This document shows, piece after piece, positions 14,543-23,999 of a DNA stretch of 39,183 nt (within the stretch, counting starts at the first letter, position 1; every line of letters starts with the position of its first letter). The notes beneath the pieces were generated by a model. That model was not told the DNA's origin and did no database searches. It saw only the letters and a program-made list of their open reading frames with translations. Origin of the DNA: Novosphingobium sp. HII-3 (GTDB lineage Bacteria; Pseudomonadota; Alphaproteobacteria; Sphingomonadales; Sphingomonadaceae); the NCBI RefSeq assembly GCF_002916655.1, contig NZ_PPSM01000023.1, positions 1 to 39,183 of the forward strand. Reading direction: 5' to 3'. The position numbers were made by a program, and so were the translations under genes.

Positions 14543-17374
14543 GTGTATCTTCCAGTGCAAGCGCGCTATCACGCGCATCGGCTTACCATCGCAGGAAATG
14601 GTGAGGATGCTTTTACCCAATCACTAACTTCAGCACGGGTCGAAATGAACCCCCACCAAGTCGATGCTGCCCTATTCGCATTGAAATCTCCGTTCGCAAA
14701 AGGCGTTCTTCTTGCTGACGAGGTTGGGCTAGGCAAGACGATCGAAGCTGGTTTGGTAATGTCGCAGCGGTGGGCTGAGCGTCGCCGCAGAATATTGCTG
14801 GTCGTGCCCGCTTCGTTGCGGAAACAGTGGCAGCAGGAACTGTTTGAAAAATTCTCTATTAGGTCAGTGATCCTTGACGCCAAGACGTATCGCGAAACGC
14901 GGGCTGCCGGAAGCCCTCGCCCCTTTGAAGCGGCAGACGCGGTGGTTATCGTCAGCTACGAATTTGCTGCGCGCAAGGATGATGACATTCGCCTGGTCAT
15001 GTGGGACCTGGTCGTATTCGACGAGGCCCATCGCCTGCGCAATGTCCACAAAAAGGGCGCGAAGCGTGCGAAGGTGCTCAAGGACGCGGTCAACGGGCGT
15101 TTCAAGATTCTGCTCACCGCGACTCCGCTGCAGAATTCCTTGACCGAGCTTTATGGCATAGTATCGATGATCGACGAGATGCATTTCGGCGGCGAAAATG
15201 CATTCAAAGCTCAGTATATGGGGTCAAATGCTACGCCGGCGTCGCAGCAGATTCTGCGCGATCGACTTGCGACAATCTGTCACCGGACACTGCGACGTCA
15301 GGTGCAGGAAGCCGGCCATATCAATTTTCGCCAGCGCCATGCGGTTACGTTTCAGTTTGAACCGTATGATGTCGAAACTAGGCTCTACGAGCAGCTGTCG
15401 GCATATCTTCAAGATCCTAATACCATTGCCTACGGCAGCCAGACGAATGCGTTGGTGATTCTTCAAGCGCGAAAAAGTCTAGGCTCTTCTACCGCCGCCG
15501 TCGCTGGGTATCTCGACACTCTGCTCGAGCGTCTCCGCCGCAAGGAGCGCGCAGCTGCGGAGATGACCGATGACTTCGAAGACGGTTTCGCGGATGAACA
15601 GGAAGCACTCGATGATGATGGCGGTGACGGCGAGGCCCCCATAGATCCGGTGCAACTCGCCGCCGAAATCGAACTCGTTGAGGGGATGCGCGATCTAGCC
15701 CGCAGCATCGGTGTTAACGGCAAGGGCGAAAAACTGATCGCTAACCTGCCGATCGTGCTCGATGAGATTGAATCGAAGGGCGGCAAGCGCAAGGCGGTGA
15801 TTTTCACCGAATCTGTTCGCACCCAGCGTTACCTCAATCAGCTGCTTTCCGATAACGGCTATGCCGACGAGATCGTGCTGATGAACGGGTCCAACAATGA
15901 TCCGGAAAGTCGCGCGCTCTACGACGCCTGGAAGGTACGGCATGCCGGCACCGATCGCATTTCGGGGTCGAAGACCGCCGATATGAAGGCGGCCATTGTC
16001 GAAGCGTTCAAGAGTGACGACAAGGCCATCCTCATCGCGACCGAGAGCGGCGCGGAGGGTATAAACCTTCAATTCTGTTCGCTGTTGATAAACTACGACC
16101 TGCCGTGGAATCCGCAGCGCGTTGAGCAGCGTATCGGGCGATGCCATCGTTACGGCCAGCTGGTTGACGTCACCGTCGTCAACATGCTGAATCTCAAGAA
16201 CCGGGCCGAAGCACGTATTCACCAATTGCTTGAACAGAAGTTGCACCTTTTCGAGGGGGTGTTCGGCGCGTCGGACGAGGTGCTGGGTATCTTGACGGAT
16301 GGCATCGACTTCGAGCGCGAAGTGCTGCGCATCGTTCAGAGTTGCCGAAGCGCCGAGGAGGCTGATCGCGAATTCGATCTGCTGACCGCAAAGATTCAGG
16401 ACAGCATCGATGCGGATATGGAGGCAGCGCGTGCCAAAGTGCTCGAAACGATGGATGCCGATGTCATTGCCAAGCTGCACCGCCGGGAACAGGCGCTGGT
16501 GGAAATCCTGCCTGAGTTCAAGCAGCGGCTTCTCATGGTAGCCGAAGCGGAATTGCCGGACGCACGGTTTCCGACGCCGGGTGCGAAATGGTTCGAATAT
16601 GATGGACGACGCTGGACGACCGACTGGCCGATGGCGGACGAGCGCGACTGGCAATTCTTCCGCGTCGGCGACGGGCTTGGGCACGAACTGGTCGAACGGG
16701 CCAAGTCGCGGGACGTCGATGGGCTGGAGGAAGTGCTATTCGATCCCGCTGCCTATCCCTATCCCGGCCAGCTTGGCGGCGTCGTTGACCTTGCGGGGCA
16801 ATCGGGTTGGCTGCGGGCCTTCAAGGCGATCATGCCAGTGCCGGAGGCCGAGCGCGAGGAAGTGCTCGTCGCGATCCAGACCGACTCTGGGCAAGCAATC
16901 CCGGCGGCCGTTGGTGACAAGCTGATGATGGCACCTGCACGCAGCCTTGGTGTGACAGCTGTAGCCGCACCGTACGAAAGCCTCGATGCATTGCGCGATC
17001 AGGAATTCGCGGCTTTTTCTGACCGCGTGGCCAAGGAGAACATGGCGTGGCTGGAAGAACGCGAAAACCAGCTTGGCCAATATGCCCGCGATCGAGAAAT
17101 TGAGATTGAGGCGCAGGTCGCAGAGCTGGATGCCGAGATCAAGGAGCTGGAACGTGCCAAGCGCGCGCCGGGGTTGAGCATGGAAGACAAGCTCGCTCGC
17201 ATGCGGGAAATCCGGAAGAAGGAGACCGCCCGCGATGATCTCAAGATGTCGCAGTTCGAAACCAAGCGAAAGGTGAATGCCGACATAAACCGCGTACTCG
17301 ACGATCTAGCGGCGACGCTGGACCAGCAGCCGCAGATCGAGGAGCTGTTCACGCTTCGTTGGACGGTGGCGTGA
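14543..17374 (+). CDS. SNF2/RapA-like DNA translocase/helicase
   Basis: 943 residues from GTG 14543 (GGGGGG about 6-7 bases upstream; a stop codon lies just upstream in frame). Superfamily 2 motifs are complete: DEVGLGKT (59-66), DEAH (160-163), TATPLQN (192-198), ATESGAEGINLQ (499-510) and QRIGRCHRYGQ (529-539). An acidic insert (343-370) interrupts the two RecA-like lobes. The C-terminal ~350 residues are unassigned and end in a long coiled coil (about 820-930). Proteins of this type move on double-stranded DNA; in defence systems they accompany methyltransferases and nucleases, as DrmD does in class 1 DISARM. Here the partner genes differ, and no DUF1998 or phospholipase D gene is present. 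The next gene begins five bases after the stop. Confidence 0.92.
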   Translation: MYLPVQARYHAHRLTIAGNGEDAFTQSLTSARVEMNPHQVDAALFALKSPFAKGVLLADEVGLGKTIEAGLVMSQRWAERRRRILLVVPASLRKQWQQELFEKFSIRSVILDAKTYRETRAAGSPRPFEAADAVVIVSYEFAARKDDDIRLVMWDLVVFDEAHRLRNVHKKGAKRAKVLKDAVNGRFKILLTATPLQNSLTELYGIVSMIDEMHFGGENAFKAQYMGSNATPASQQILRDRLATICHRTLRRQVQEAGHINFRQRHAVTFQFEPYDVETRLYEQLSAYLQDPNTIAYGSQTNALVILQARKSLGSSTAAVAGYLDTLLERLRRKERAAAEMTDDFEDGFADEQEALDDDGGDGEAPIDPVQLAAEIELVEGMRDLARSIGVNGKGEKLIANLPIVLDEIESKGGKRKAVIFTESVRTQRYLNQLLSDNGYADEIVLMNGSNNDPESRALYDAWKVRHAGTDRISGSKTADMKAAIVEAFKSDDKAILIATESGAEGINLQFCSLLINYDLPWNPQRVEQRIGRCHRYGQLVDVTVVNMLNLKNRAEARIHQLLEQKLHLFEGVFGASDEVLGILTDGIDFEREVLRIVQSCRSAEEADREFDLLTAKIQDSIDADMEAARAKVLETMDADVIAKLHRREQALVEILPEFKQRLLMVAEAELPDARFPTPGAKWFEYDGRRWTTDWPMADERDWQFFRVGDGLGHELVERAKSRDVDGLEEVLFDPAAYPYPGQLGGVVDLAGQSGWLRAFKAIMPVPEAEREEVLVAIQTDSGQAIPAAVGDKLMMAPARSLGVTAVAAPYESLDALRDQEFAAFSDRVAKENMAWLEERENQLGQYARDREIEIEAQVAELDAEIKELERAKRAPGLSMEDKLARMREIRKKETARDDLKMSQFETKRKVNADINRVLDDLAATLDQQPQIEELFTLRWTVA

Positions 17375-17378
17375 CGCG

Positions 17379-18446
17379 ATGCTGTACGGGTTCGGATCGG
17401 CACCGGTGTGCGTCGAGCTCGATCTGGACAGCTATGATGGACCGTGGACGCATGTGGAACGCTTTCGGGGGCGTTCAGGGTGGCTGGTCGTGGCGGAGGC
17501 GGAAGTGATGAGCGATGGCACTGGATGCATGACCTCGATCGTCGCTGCCTGCGACGACCATCTGGAAGCCGTGCCGACATTCATGGCGCCCAACCTACTG
17601 GCCTGTGCGTGCTCGCTTCCCGTCGAATGCGATGAGTATCCGCCGGACGAACTTGATGACCTGCTCGCAGAAGCCGCGCGGGAGCTGAAATTGCGCTGGT
17701 TGAGAGATAACAATGCCGCGCTTGCGAAACTGACGGACGCCGCTCTTACCAAAATCGGCGAACTCGAAGGCCGGGCCCGGCGGGATATTGATGGCCTTGA
17801 TTATCGGATTGCCGATCTGCGCCGTCGGCGACGTATGTCCGGCGTTACCGACGCAGCACGCGACATATTGGAGGAAACAATTCTCGCCATGGAGCATCAG
17901 CGCGATGCAATAACCGAGCGCCTCGCCCGGCGGCGTGCACAACTGCGCCTGACCGTAGACCGGGAAGAGCGGGTGCTCATCGCAAGGGCGCGGGTTAACG
18001 TCGCGGTTGAGCCGCTCTACTTCGTCCGATGGTCGGCTGGAGCGCGCCCCAATGAGGATTGGGAATTGGCGCGCGAGCAGTCGCGGCGCTTCTCGTCCTA
18101 CATGCCCGGAAGTCTATTCGACCCTAACCGCACGCCGTCCCATCGAAATGTCGAAGCGGCGCTCAGTACGACTGCCGCTCGAAGGCCCAGTGTACCCGTC
18201 CCGCCGCCGGTGGTCCCGGTTAAAATTAGGAAGGCGGATCACCCCGACGTCTGCAACGACCTCAAAATGGAGCGCGAGCAGCTGTCGGCAGAACTATCTG
18301 CACATGAGAGGCGCGGTGCCCAACGCGAGGATGGCAGCCGCAAATTCATCCGCTATGGCGAACGTCGACGCGCGTTGATCGCCGAAATCGCAAATTTGGA
18401 TCGTCGCATCGCAGCGGCGCAACCTAATGTTAAAGTTGAATTATGA
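17379..18446 (+). CDS. Unrecognised coiled-coil protein in the R-M operon
   Basis: 355 residues from ATG 17379. No domain is recognised. The N-terminal ~80 residues are strand-rich (PVCVELDLDSYDGPWTHVER, SGWLVVAEAEV). Residues ~110-210 form a charged coiled coil (LRRRRRMSGVTDAARDILEE), and a second helical pair occupies 290-350 after a proline-rich linker. It lies five bases after the SNF2 gene and overlaps the methyltransferase start by 4 bases, so it is almost certainly made with them. A structural or adaptor role between helicase and R-M enzyme is possible from context only. Confidence 0.85.
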   Translation: MLYGFGSAPVCVELDLDSYDGPWTHVERFRGRSGWLVVAEAEVMSDGTGCMTSIVAACDDHLEAVPTFMAPNLLACACSLPVECDEYPPDELDDLLAEAARELKLRWLRDNNAALAKLTDAALTKIGELEGRARRDIDGLDYRIADLRRRRRMSGVTDAARDILEETILAMEHQRDAITERLARRRAQLRLTVDREERVLIARARVNVAVEPLYFVRWSAGARPNEDWELAREQSRRFSSYMPGSLFDPNRTPSHRNVEAALSTTAARRPSVPVPPPVVPVKIRKADHPDVCNDLKMEREQLSAELSAHERRGAQREDGSRKFIRYGERRRALIAEIANLDRRIAAAQPNVKVEL

Positions 18447-20170
18447 CACGAAAAACGAAGCTCGAACTCACCTGGCCCGGCAAGGAAGAACGCCTGAAGC
18501 TGGAACCCCGCATCCTGCTTGAACATCCGGAATGCGGCCACCATGCCGCGACGAAGCGCGATGGTGATCTGTTCGACAACATGCTGATAAAGGGCGACAA
18601 CCTGCTCGCTCTTAAGGCGTTGGAGCAGGATTACGCGGGTAAAATTAAATGCGTATATGTGGATCCGCCGTTTAATACTGGGGCGGCTTTTGATCATTAT
18701 GACGATGGTCTGGAGCATTCGATTTGGCTTTCCCTCATGCGTCAAAGATTAGAAATAATACGAAATCTATTGACTGCAGACGGCGCTATTTTTGTTCATC
18801 TGGATGACAACGAGGCGGATTACTGCAAAGTATTGATGGACGAAATTTTCGGAAGGAAAAACTTCATCAGTCGACTTACTGTTGAAGCTCGGGCGCCATC
18901 AGCCTTTAGCACAGTGAACCCAGGCGTCTTCAAGGCGTCAGAATACATTCTCTGGTATGCTCGAGATCGAGGCGAATTCAGCGAGAACAGTGGACGCGTG
19001 AAGCGTGACCCAGATTACGCTTATGGGAAATGGCTCTCAAATCCCGAGGCATTGCCCAGCGAATGGCGCTTAGAAAGCCTAGCCGATGTTTACGATCTGC
19101 AGCCGCCAGGACGAAGCAGACATCCGCGGACTATGCTTGAAAGGTTCAATTCCTTTATTATTGAAAATGCTTCGCGAATATGCAGGCTTGCGAGCATAAG
19201 CGACACCGGCGCAGGTCAAGCAATTGTCGATTTGAAAAGAAAATCTCTCAAAAATCCGGGCATTGTCCACCACATGCAACGGGAGGGTGATTTAGATGAT
19301 GTGTTTGTCTTGGATGGGCAACAGCTGATATTCTACGGGAAGAATGTCGTCGAGATTGATGGCGAGCGAACAGCTTCTCGACTTCTTACTAACATCTGGA
19401 CCGATATCGCTTGGGAAGGAATTGCGAACGAGGGTGGTGTGCGGTTTCCAAAAGGTAAGAAGCCGGAGCGCCTATTAAGACGCTGCATCGAGCTAACGTC
19501 TAATCCTGGTGACCTCATCCTAGATTCCTTCGCCGGGTCCGGCACAACAGGCGCGGTTGCGCACAAGATGGGTCGGCGCTGGATCATGGTCGAGATCGGC
19601 GATCAAGCCGATACCCATATCGTGCCGCGCTTGAATAAGGTGATCGACGGCGAAGACCTTGGCGGCATTACTAAGGCGGTCGACTGGAAGGGTGGCGGCG
19701 GCTTTCGCTATTTCACGCTTGCCCCCTCGTTACTCGAACGCGACGCCTATAACAATTGGGTCATCGCGCCGGAATATAACGGGCCGATGCTGGCGCAGGC
19801 GATGTGCAAACATCTGGGCTTCACCTATGATCCCGCGCACGACGAGGCCGAATGGTGGCGGCATGGCCGTTCGAGCGAGTCCGACTTCCTCTATGTCACT
19901 ACCCAAGCGCTGACGCAGGATGCGCTGCGGCTGCTGTCGCAGGAAGTAGGTCCGGAGCGGTCGCTGCTAATCTGCGCGCGCGCTTTTTCGGGCAATATTG
20001 ACGCGTTCGAAAATTTGACCTGCCGTAAGATCCCGTCGAGCATCCTCACCAAATGCGAATGGGGCCGCGACGATTATTCGCTGAACGTCGCCGCCCTGCC
20101 GGTACGCGAAGACGATGATGGTGACGCCGATGCAGGCACCCTTTTCGCGGGAGACCACAAAAATGGCTGA
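18443..20170 (+). CDS. mod: Type III-like modification DNA methyltransferase (Mod)
   Basis: 575 residues. Motif IV DPPF is at 74-77 (CVYVDPPFNTG) and the S-adenosylmethionine motif FAGSG at 363-367 (LDSFAGSGTTG), so motif IV precedes motif I as in beta-class amino-methyltransferases (N6-adenine or N4-cytosine). Together with a Res partner this is the layout of type III R-M Mod subunits, which both recognise and methylate. The region between them (~145-320) should hold target recognition and is visibly richer in A/T than its flanks, as if exchanged. A ~190-residue C-terminal extension (GGGFRYFTLAPSLLERDAYN onward) is typical of Mod proteins paired with Res. Start ATG overlaps the upstream stop (ATGA); the end overlaps res by 8 bases. 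Confidence 0.92.
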   Translation: MTRKTKLELTWPGKEERLKLEPRILLEHPECGHHAATKRDGDLFDNMLIKGDNLLALKALEQDYAGKIKCVYVDPPFNTGAAFDHYDDGLEHSIWLSLMRQRLEIIRNLLTADGAIFVHLDDNEADYCKVLMDEIFGRKNFISRLTVEARAPSAFSTVNPGVFKASEYILWYARDRGEFSENSGRVKRDPDYAYGKWLSNPEALPSEWRLESLADVYDLQPPGRSRHPRTMLERFNSFIIENASRICRLASISDTGAGQAIVDLKRKSLKNPGIVHHMQREGDLDDVFVLDGQQLIFYGKNVVEIDGERTASRLLTNIWTDIAWEGIANEGGVRFPKGKKPERLLRRCIELTSNPGDLILDSFAGSGTTGAVAHKMGRRWIMVEIGDQADTHIVPRLNKVIDGEDLGGITKAVDWKGGGGFRYFTLAPSLLERDAYNNWVIAPEYNGPMLAQAMCKHLGFTYDPAHDEAEWWRHGRSSESDFLYVTTQALTQDALRLLSQEVGPERSLLICARAFSGNIDAFENLTCRKIPSSILTKCEWGRDDYSLNVAALPVREDDDGDADAGTLFAGDHKNG

Positions 20171-22856
20171 GCTGACCCGCGATGACCGCATCCGCCGCCA
20201 GGTTTCGCAGCGCCTGTCGTTGCGCAAGCCGCAGGAAGAGGCGCTAGCGATCCTTGGCGAAATTGCCGGGATGATGGCATGGGACAGCGAGGTCGATCCG
20301 ATCGCCTTGCTTGAACAGGTGAAGGCTTACTACCCCTCGGTCGCGAGTTTTGAGCGGGCGTTCCCGTCCCTCGCCTTCGCGCTGGCAACCGGCGTAGGCA
20401 AGACGCGGCTAATGGGTGCCGCCATTGCGTGGCTCTATCTGACCGGGCGGTCGAAGAACTTCTTCGTTCTAGCTCCTAACACAACCATCTATGACAAGCT
20501 GGTCAATGATTTCTCGCGCCAGTCGTCGGCCAAATATGTATTCCGTGGCATTGCCGAATTCGCGCAGACGCCGCCGATCATCGTTACCGGCGACACCTGG
20601 GAAGAAGGGCGCGGCATCCGCGGGTCTGATCTGTTCGGTGGCGAAGCGATCATCAACATCTTCAACGTTGACAAGATCAACAAGGAAAAGGGTCGCATCC
20701 GCTCTTTCCGCGAGACGCTGGGCGAAAGTTATTTTGATTACCTTTCGCGCCTGCCGGATCTTGTCATGCTGATGGATGAGGCGCATCGCTATCGCGCCAA
20801 AGCTGCGGCAAATGCAGTGTTCGAACTGAACCCTCGGCTGGGCTTGGAATTGACCGCCACGCCAAAGACGGTGGGTGCGACGCCCAAGGATTTCAAGAAC
20901 GTCGTCTATTCCTACGGCTTGGGTCAGGCGATGGCTGACGGCTTCGTGAAAGAGCCGGCAGTTGCTACTCGCGCCGATTTCCGCGCTGACAGCGTTGCGC
21001 CGGAAGAGCTGGAGCGCATCATGCTCGCCGATGGCATCACCTATCATGAGCATGTGAAGGTGGAATTGGATCTTTATGCCCGCCAGAGCGGTCGGCCGCA
21101 GGTCCATCCGTTTATGCTGGTGGTCGCGCGCGACACGGCCCATGCCAGCGCGGTGCGGGCATATCTGGAGAGCGATGACTTCCATGCAGGCGCGTATCGC
21201 GGTCGCGTGATCGAGGTGCACTCGAACCAGACAGGCGAGGAATCCAATGAGGCGATGGAGCGGCTGGTCGGACTTGAGCATGACCAGCAGACCGATATCG
21301 TGGTGCACGTCAATAAGCTGAAGGAAGGCTGGGACGTCACTAATCTTTATACCATCGTTCCGCTGCGCGCCTCGGCTTCGGAAATCCTGACCGAACAGAC
21401 GCTGGGACGCGGCCTGCGCCTCCCCTATGGCGTGCGAACGGGTGTGGAAGCGGTGGATACGCTGACGGTAATTGCACATGATCGCTTCGACGAAGTGATC
21501 AAGCGGGCGCGCGAGCCTGATTCCATCGTCCGGTTGAAGGAAATCACGATCGGTGAAGGCGGTGACGTTACGCCGGAGGAACGCGAAGCGGTGGCCATTC
21601 CACCCATCTATGAGGCGTTGCTTACCGGGCGGCAACCCGATCTCGATCCGACCAAGGTGGCTGAAGAACGGCAAGATTACGTTCCACCTTCGCTAGAAAA
21701 GGTCGCCTATGTCGATACAACTCTTTCGCTCATACGCGAGAAATACGAACGCACGCTGACCGGCGGCTTAAGCGATCTGCGCAAGCCGGAGGTGCAGGCT
21801 GAGATCGTGCGGGACGTTCGCGCCGCAACGGCGGCGGCGCAGGGCAGTTTCGATTCCGTGCTGGGGACTGATGAGGTTGAGGAACTTGTGGCGCTGGTGA
21901 CCGCGTCGGTGGCTGACAATACAATCGAAATCCCGGAAATCGTGGTATTGCCCAGCCGGGAGGTCAACTTCTGGTTCGATGACTTCGATCTGACCGGACT
22001 CGACACCATCCGCTTCCAGCCGAGCAGCGACACCATCCTGATCCGGAATCTGCGTGACGATAGCCAGCGCGAACTGGCCCGTGCCGATGCAGGCCCGCGT
22101 GAGCGACGGGCGGAGGATTATATCATCCGCTACCTGATCGATTATCCCGAGGTCGATTATGACAGCCATGCTGACAAGCTCTATAAGTGGGCGGGTCAGG
22201 TGATCGGGCGGTTGCGCGCCTATCTGAGCACCGAGGTCGATGTCGAGGTGGTCGCGCTTGAACAGGGTAAGGCATTGGCGCGTTTCGTTTTCGAGCAGAT
22301 GCGCACGCATTACCGTGAAACACCCGTGGAATATCGGGCGCAGCGCACGCGCTCGTTCAAAGCGCTGAAACCGCAACAGATGGGCGTCAGCCTGTCAAAA
22401 CGCTTGCCGCTGAATGAAGCGGCAAGCCCGCTATCGGCGACGCCGGGCATCATGTTTTATGGTTCCAAGAAAAGCCCTTACCAGTTCCACAAGTTCGATT
22501 CCGATCCGGAACGATGCTTCGCCGCCATGATCGATAGTGACAACATGTCGGCGGTTCTTCGCTGGCTCAGGCCGGCTGCTGGCCAATTTGACATCGAATA
22601 TGATCGTGGGCGTCGATACGAGCCTGACTTCGTGGTTGAATGCCAGGAACACAAGCTGATCGTTGAGGTGAAGGCAGAGCGTGACCTTAACGATCCGACC
22701 GTGCAGGAAAAAGCGCGGGCAGCGCGAGCCTGGGTGAAGAACGCCAATCTCTTTGTCGAAGAGGGGGATGGGAAGGCCTGGGCCTACGTATTGCTTTCCG
22801 AGCGTGACGTTACTGAAAGCCTGACATTCGCGGGGCTCCTCGCGAAGGCGAATTAG
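20163..22856 (+). CDS. res: Type III-like restriction subunit (Res): DEAD-box translocase with PD-(D/E)XK nuclease
   Basis: 897 residues from ATG 20163, overlapping the mod stop by 8 bases; the frame is open further upstream but this start fits coupling. Motifs: ATGVGKT (75-81), DEAH (205-208), TATPKTVG (231-238), and in the second lobe NKLKEGWDVTNLYTIVPLRA followed by EQTLGRGLRLPYG. The C-terminal nuclease domain has YEPDF with Asp at ~822 and EVKAE with Glu/Lys at ~835-837, the PD-(D/E)XK active site. Type III Res acts with Mod: ATP-dependent travel along DNA, then cleavage when two sites lie head-to-head. The SNF2 helicase and coiled-coil gene in the same operon are extra to the classical type III pair. 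Confidence 0.93.
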   Translation: MAELTRDDRIRRQVSQRLSLRKPQEEALAILGEIAGMMAWDSEVDPIALLEQVKAYYPSVASFERAFPSLAFALATGVGKTRLMGAAIAWLYLTGRSKNFFVLAPNTTIYDKLVNDFSRQSSAKYVFRGIAEFAQTPPIIVTGDTWEEGRGIRGSDLFGGEAIINIFNVDKINKEKGRIRSFRETLGESYFDYLSRLPDLVMLMDEAHRYRAKAAANAVFELNPRLGLELTATPKTVGATPKDFKNVVYSYGLGQAMADGFVKEPAVATRADFRADSVAPEELERIMLADGITYHEHVKVELDLYARQSGRPQVHPFMLVVARDTAHASAVRAYLESDDFHAGAYRGRVIEVHSNQTGEESNEAMERLVGLEHDQQTDIVVHVNKLKEGWDVTNLYTIVPLRASASEILTEQTLGRGLRLPYGVRTGVEAVDTLTVIAHDRFDEVIKRAREPDSIVRLKEITIGEGGDVTPEEREAVAIPPIYEALLTGRQPDLDPTKVAEERQDYVPPSLEKVAYVDTTLSLIREKYERTLTGGLSDLRKPEVQAEIVRDVRAATAAAQGSFDSVLGTDEVEELVALVTASVADNTIEIPEIVVLPSREVNFWFDDFDLTGLDTIRFQPSSDTILIRNLRDDSQRELARADAGPRERRAEDYIIRYLIDYPEVDYDSHADKLYKWAGQVIGRLRAYLSTEVDVEVVALEQGKALARFVFEQMRTHYRETPVEYRAQRTRSFKALKPQQMGVSLSKRLPLNEAASPLSATPGIMFYGSKKSPYQFHKFDSDPERCFAAMIDSDNMSAVLRWLRPAAGQFDIEYDRGRRYEPDFVVECQEHKLIVEVKAERDLNDPTVQEKARAARAWVKNANLFVEEGDGKAWAYVLLSERDVTESLTFAGLLAKAN

Positions 22857-22880
22857 AGCGCGGATGATGGGGGCAGAGCG

Positions 22881-23903
22881 ATGACTGATCGCATGGCAAA
22901 ACTGGACCGGCTTCTCGCACTGGTCCACGCCCTCTCCGAAACGACCGAGGGCCTGACGCTAGACGATATGGCGGCTCGTCTGGATGTGAACAGGCGCACG
23001 GCCGAGCGCATGCGCGATGTCATTGCCAGACATTTCGACCTTGAGGAAATTACCGACGATCGCCGAAAGCGCTTCCTGATCCGCGATAGTCTTCGCCGGG
23101 TCTACACCCGACCTACGCCCGCAGAAGTTGCCGCATTGCAAGCCGAGGTAGATGGGCAGAAGGCCGCCGGTCGTGTTGCTCGAGCCGGGCAGCTAGCCAG
23201 CCTTCTTACCAAAATAAAAGGCGCCTTGGACGATCGCGAGAAGCGGCGGATCGATCCAGATTTGGATGCGCTCGCGCGACTGCAGCGAACCTTAGTCACC
23301 GCTGGCCCGGTCGCATCGGTTAATCCGGAGACCATTACTCTTGTACAAAGCGCGATCCTTGCGGGGTGCTGCATAGAATTTCACTACGCGACCGAAGATC
23401 GGCCGGAACCACGCTGGCGGCGTGTGATCCCTTATGGCCTTGTCCATGGATCATTGACCTATCTACTCGGCAAATTGCCGGGAAGGGATGACGATCCTGT
23501 CTATTTTCGACTGGATCGTATGACCGAGCCTAAGCTGAGCGATGCGCTTGGCTGTGCGCCGGACGACTGGGACATTGATAGTTGGTTGGCGGAGAGCTTC
23601 GCTGTTTGGCGGGATGAGAAACAGGATGTGGTGCTGCGGGTGAAGGCGTCGGCCGCGACGCGTGCGCGTAGCTGGCGCTTCCATCGCCATCAGCAGATCG
23701 AGGTTCTCGCAGATGGCCAACTGCGCATCCGCTTCACGTCGGGCGGCATGCGGGAGCTAGCGGAACATTTGTTCGGATGGGGCGGTGAATTGGTGATCGA
23801 AGCGCCGGAGCAGTTAGTAGCGACGATGCGCGAACGTCTGCATTTGGCTCGAACAATGCTGCCAGATGAAGTCGCGACAGCGACACGACCAAATTTGTCG
23901 TAA
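22881..23903 (+). CDS. WYL-domain transcription regulator, candidate controller of the island
   Basis: 340 residues from ATG 22881 (GGGGGCAG upstream), 24 bp after res. Residues 1-60 are a winged helix-turn-helix (LTLDDMAARLDVNRRTAERM). The WYL domain covers ~145-235 (CIEFHYATEDRPEPRWRRVI, PYGLVHGSLTYLLG, YFRLDRMTEPKLSD); the signature W-Y-L is T-Y-L here. A WCX-type C-terminal domain covers ~245-330. Such proteins (BrxR/CapW-like) repress defence operons by binding inverted repeats and are thought to respond to a ligand. This is the only evident transcription factor of the island, and a 17-bp inverted repeat precedes all four operons, so it is the natural candidate. The second operator copy overlaps its own stop codon. 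Confidence 0.9.
   Translation: MTDRMAKLDRLLALVHALSETTEGLTLDDMAARLDVNRRTAERMRDVIARHFDLEEITDDRRKRFLIRDSLRRVYTRPTPAEVAALQAEVDGQKAAGRVARAGQLASLLTKIKGALDDREKRRIDPDLDALARLQRTLVTAGPVASVNPETITLVQSAILAGCCIEFHYATEDRPEPRWRRVIPYGLVHGSLTYLLGKLPGRDDDPVYFRLDRMTEPKLSDALGCAPDDWDIDSWLAESFAVWRDEKQDVVLRVKASAATRARSWRFHRHQQIEVLADGQLRIRFTSGGMRELAEHLFGWGGELVIEAPEQLVATMRERLHLARTMLPDEVATATRPNLS
23885..23901 (+). promoter_or_regulatory. Operator site 2 (upstream of the DUF2779-McrBC operon)
   Basis: ACGACCAAATTTGTCGT, a perfect ACGAC/GTCGT dyad with a 7-nt spacer. It overlaps the last codons of the WYL gene and lies 98 bp before the ATG at 24000. Confidence 0.65.
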
Positions 23904-23999
23904 ATGAGTGCAAAAAATCACCGTGATGATTCGCTGCACCTTATTCCTGCCCGACCCGCCAATCGCGCGCTTCCACCCTGAAACGTCGGGAGGTCCAAA

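Noticed and set aside
15695..16684. 329-codon minus-strand frame inside the SNF2 gene
   Set aside because: Antisense to helicase motifs V and VI; no independent support.
20469..21674. 401-codon open frame on the minus strand inside res
   Set aside because: It is entirely opposite a gene with complete helicase motifs; composition is that of an antisense shadow.
14543..23903. Assignment of operon 1 to DISARM
   Set aside because: An SNF2 helicase and a methyltransferase are present, but no DUF1998 or phospholipase D-type gene is seen, and the second helicase is a type III Res with its own nuclease domain.
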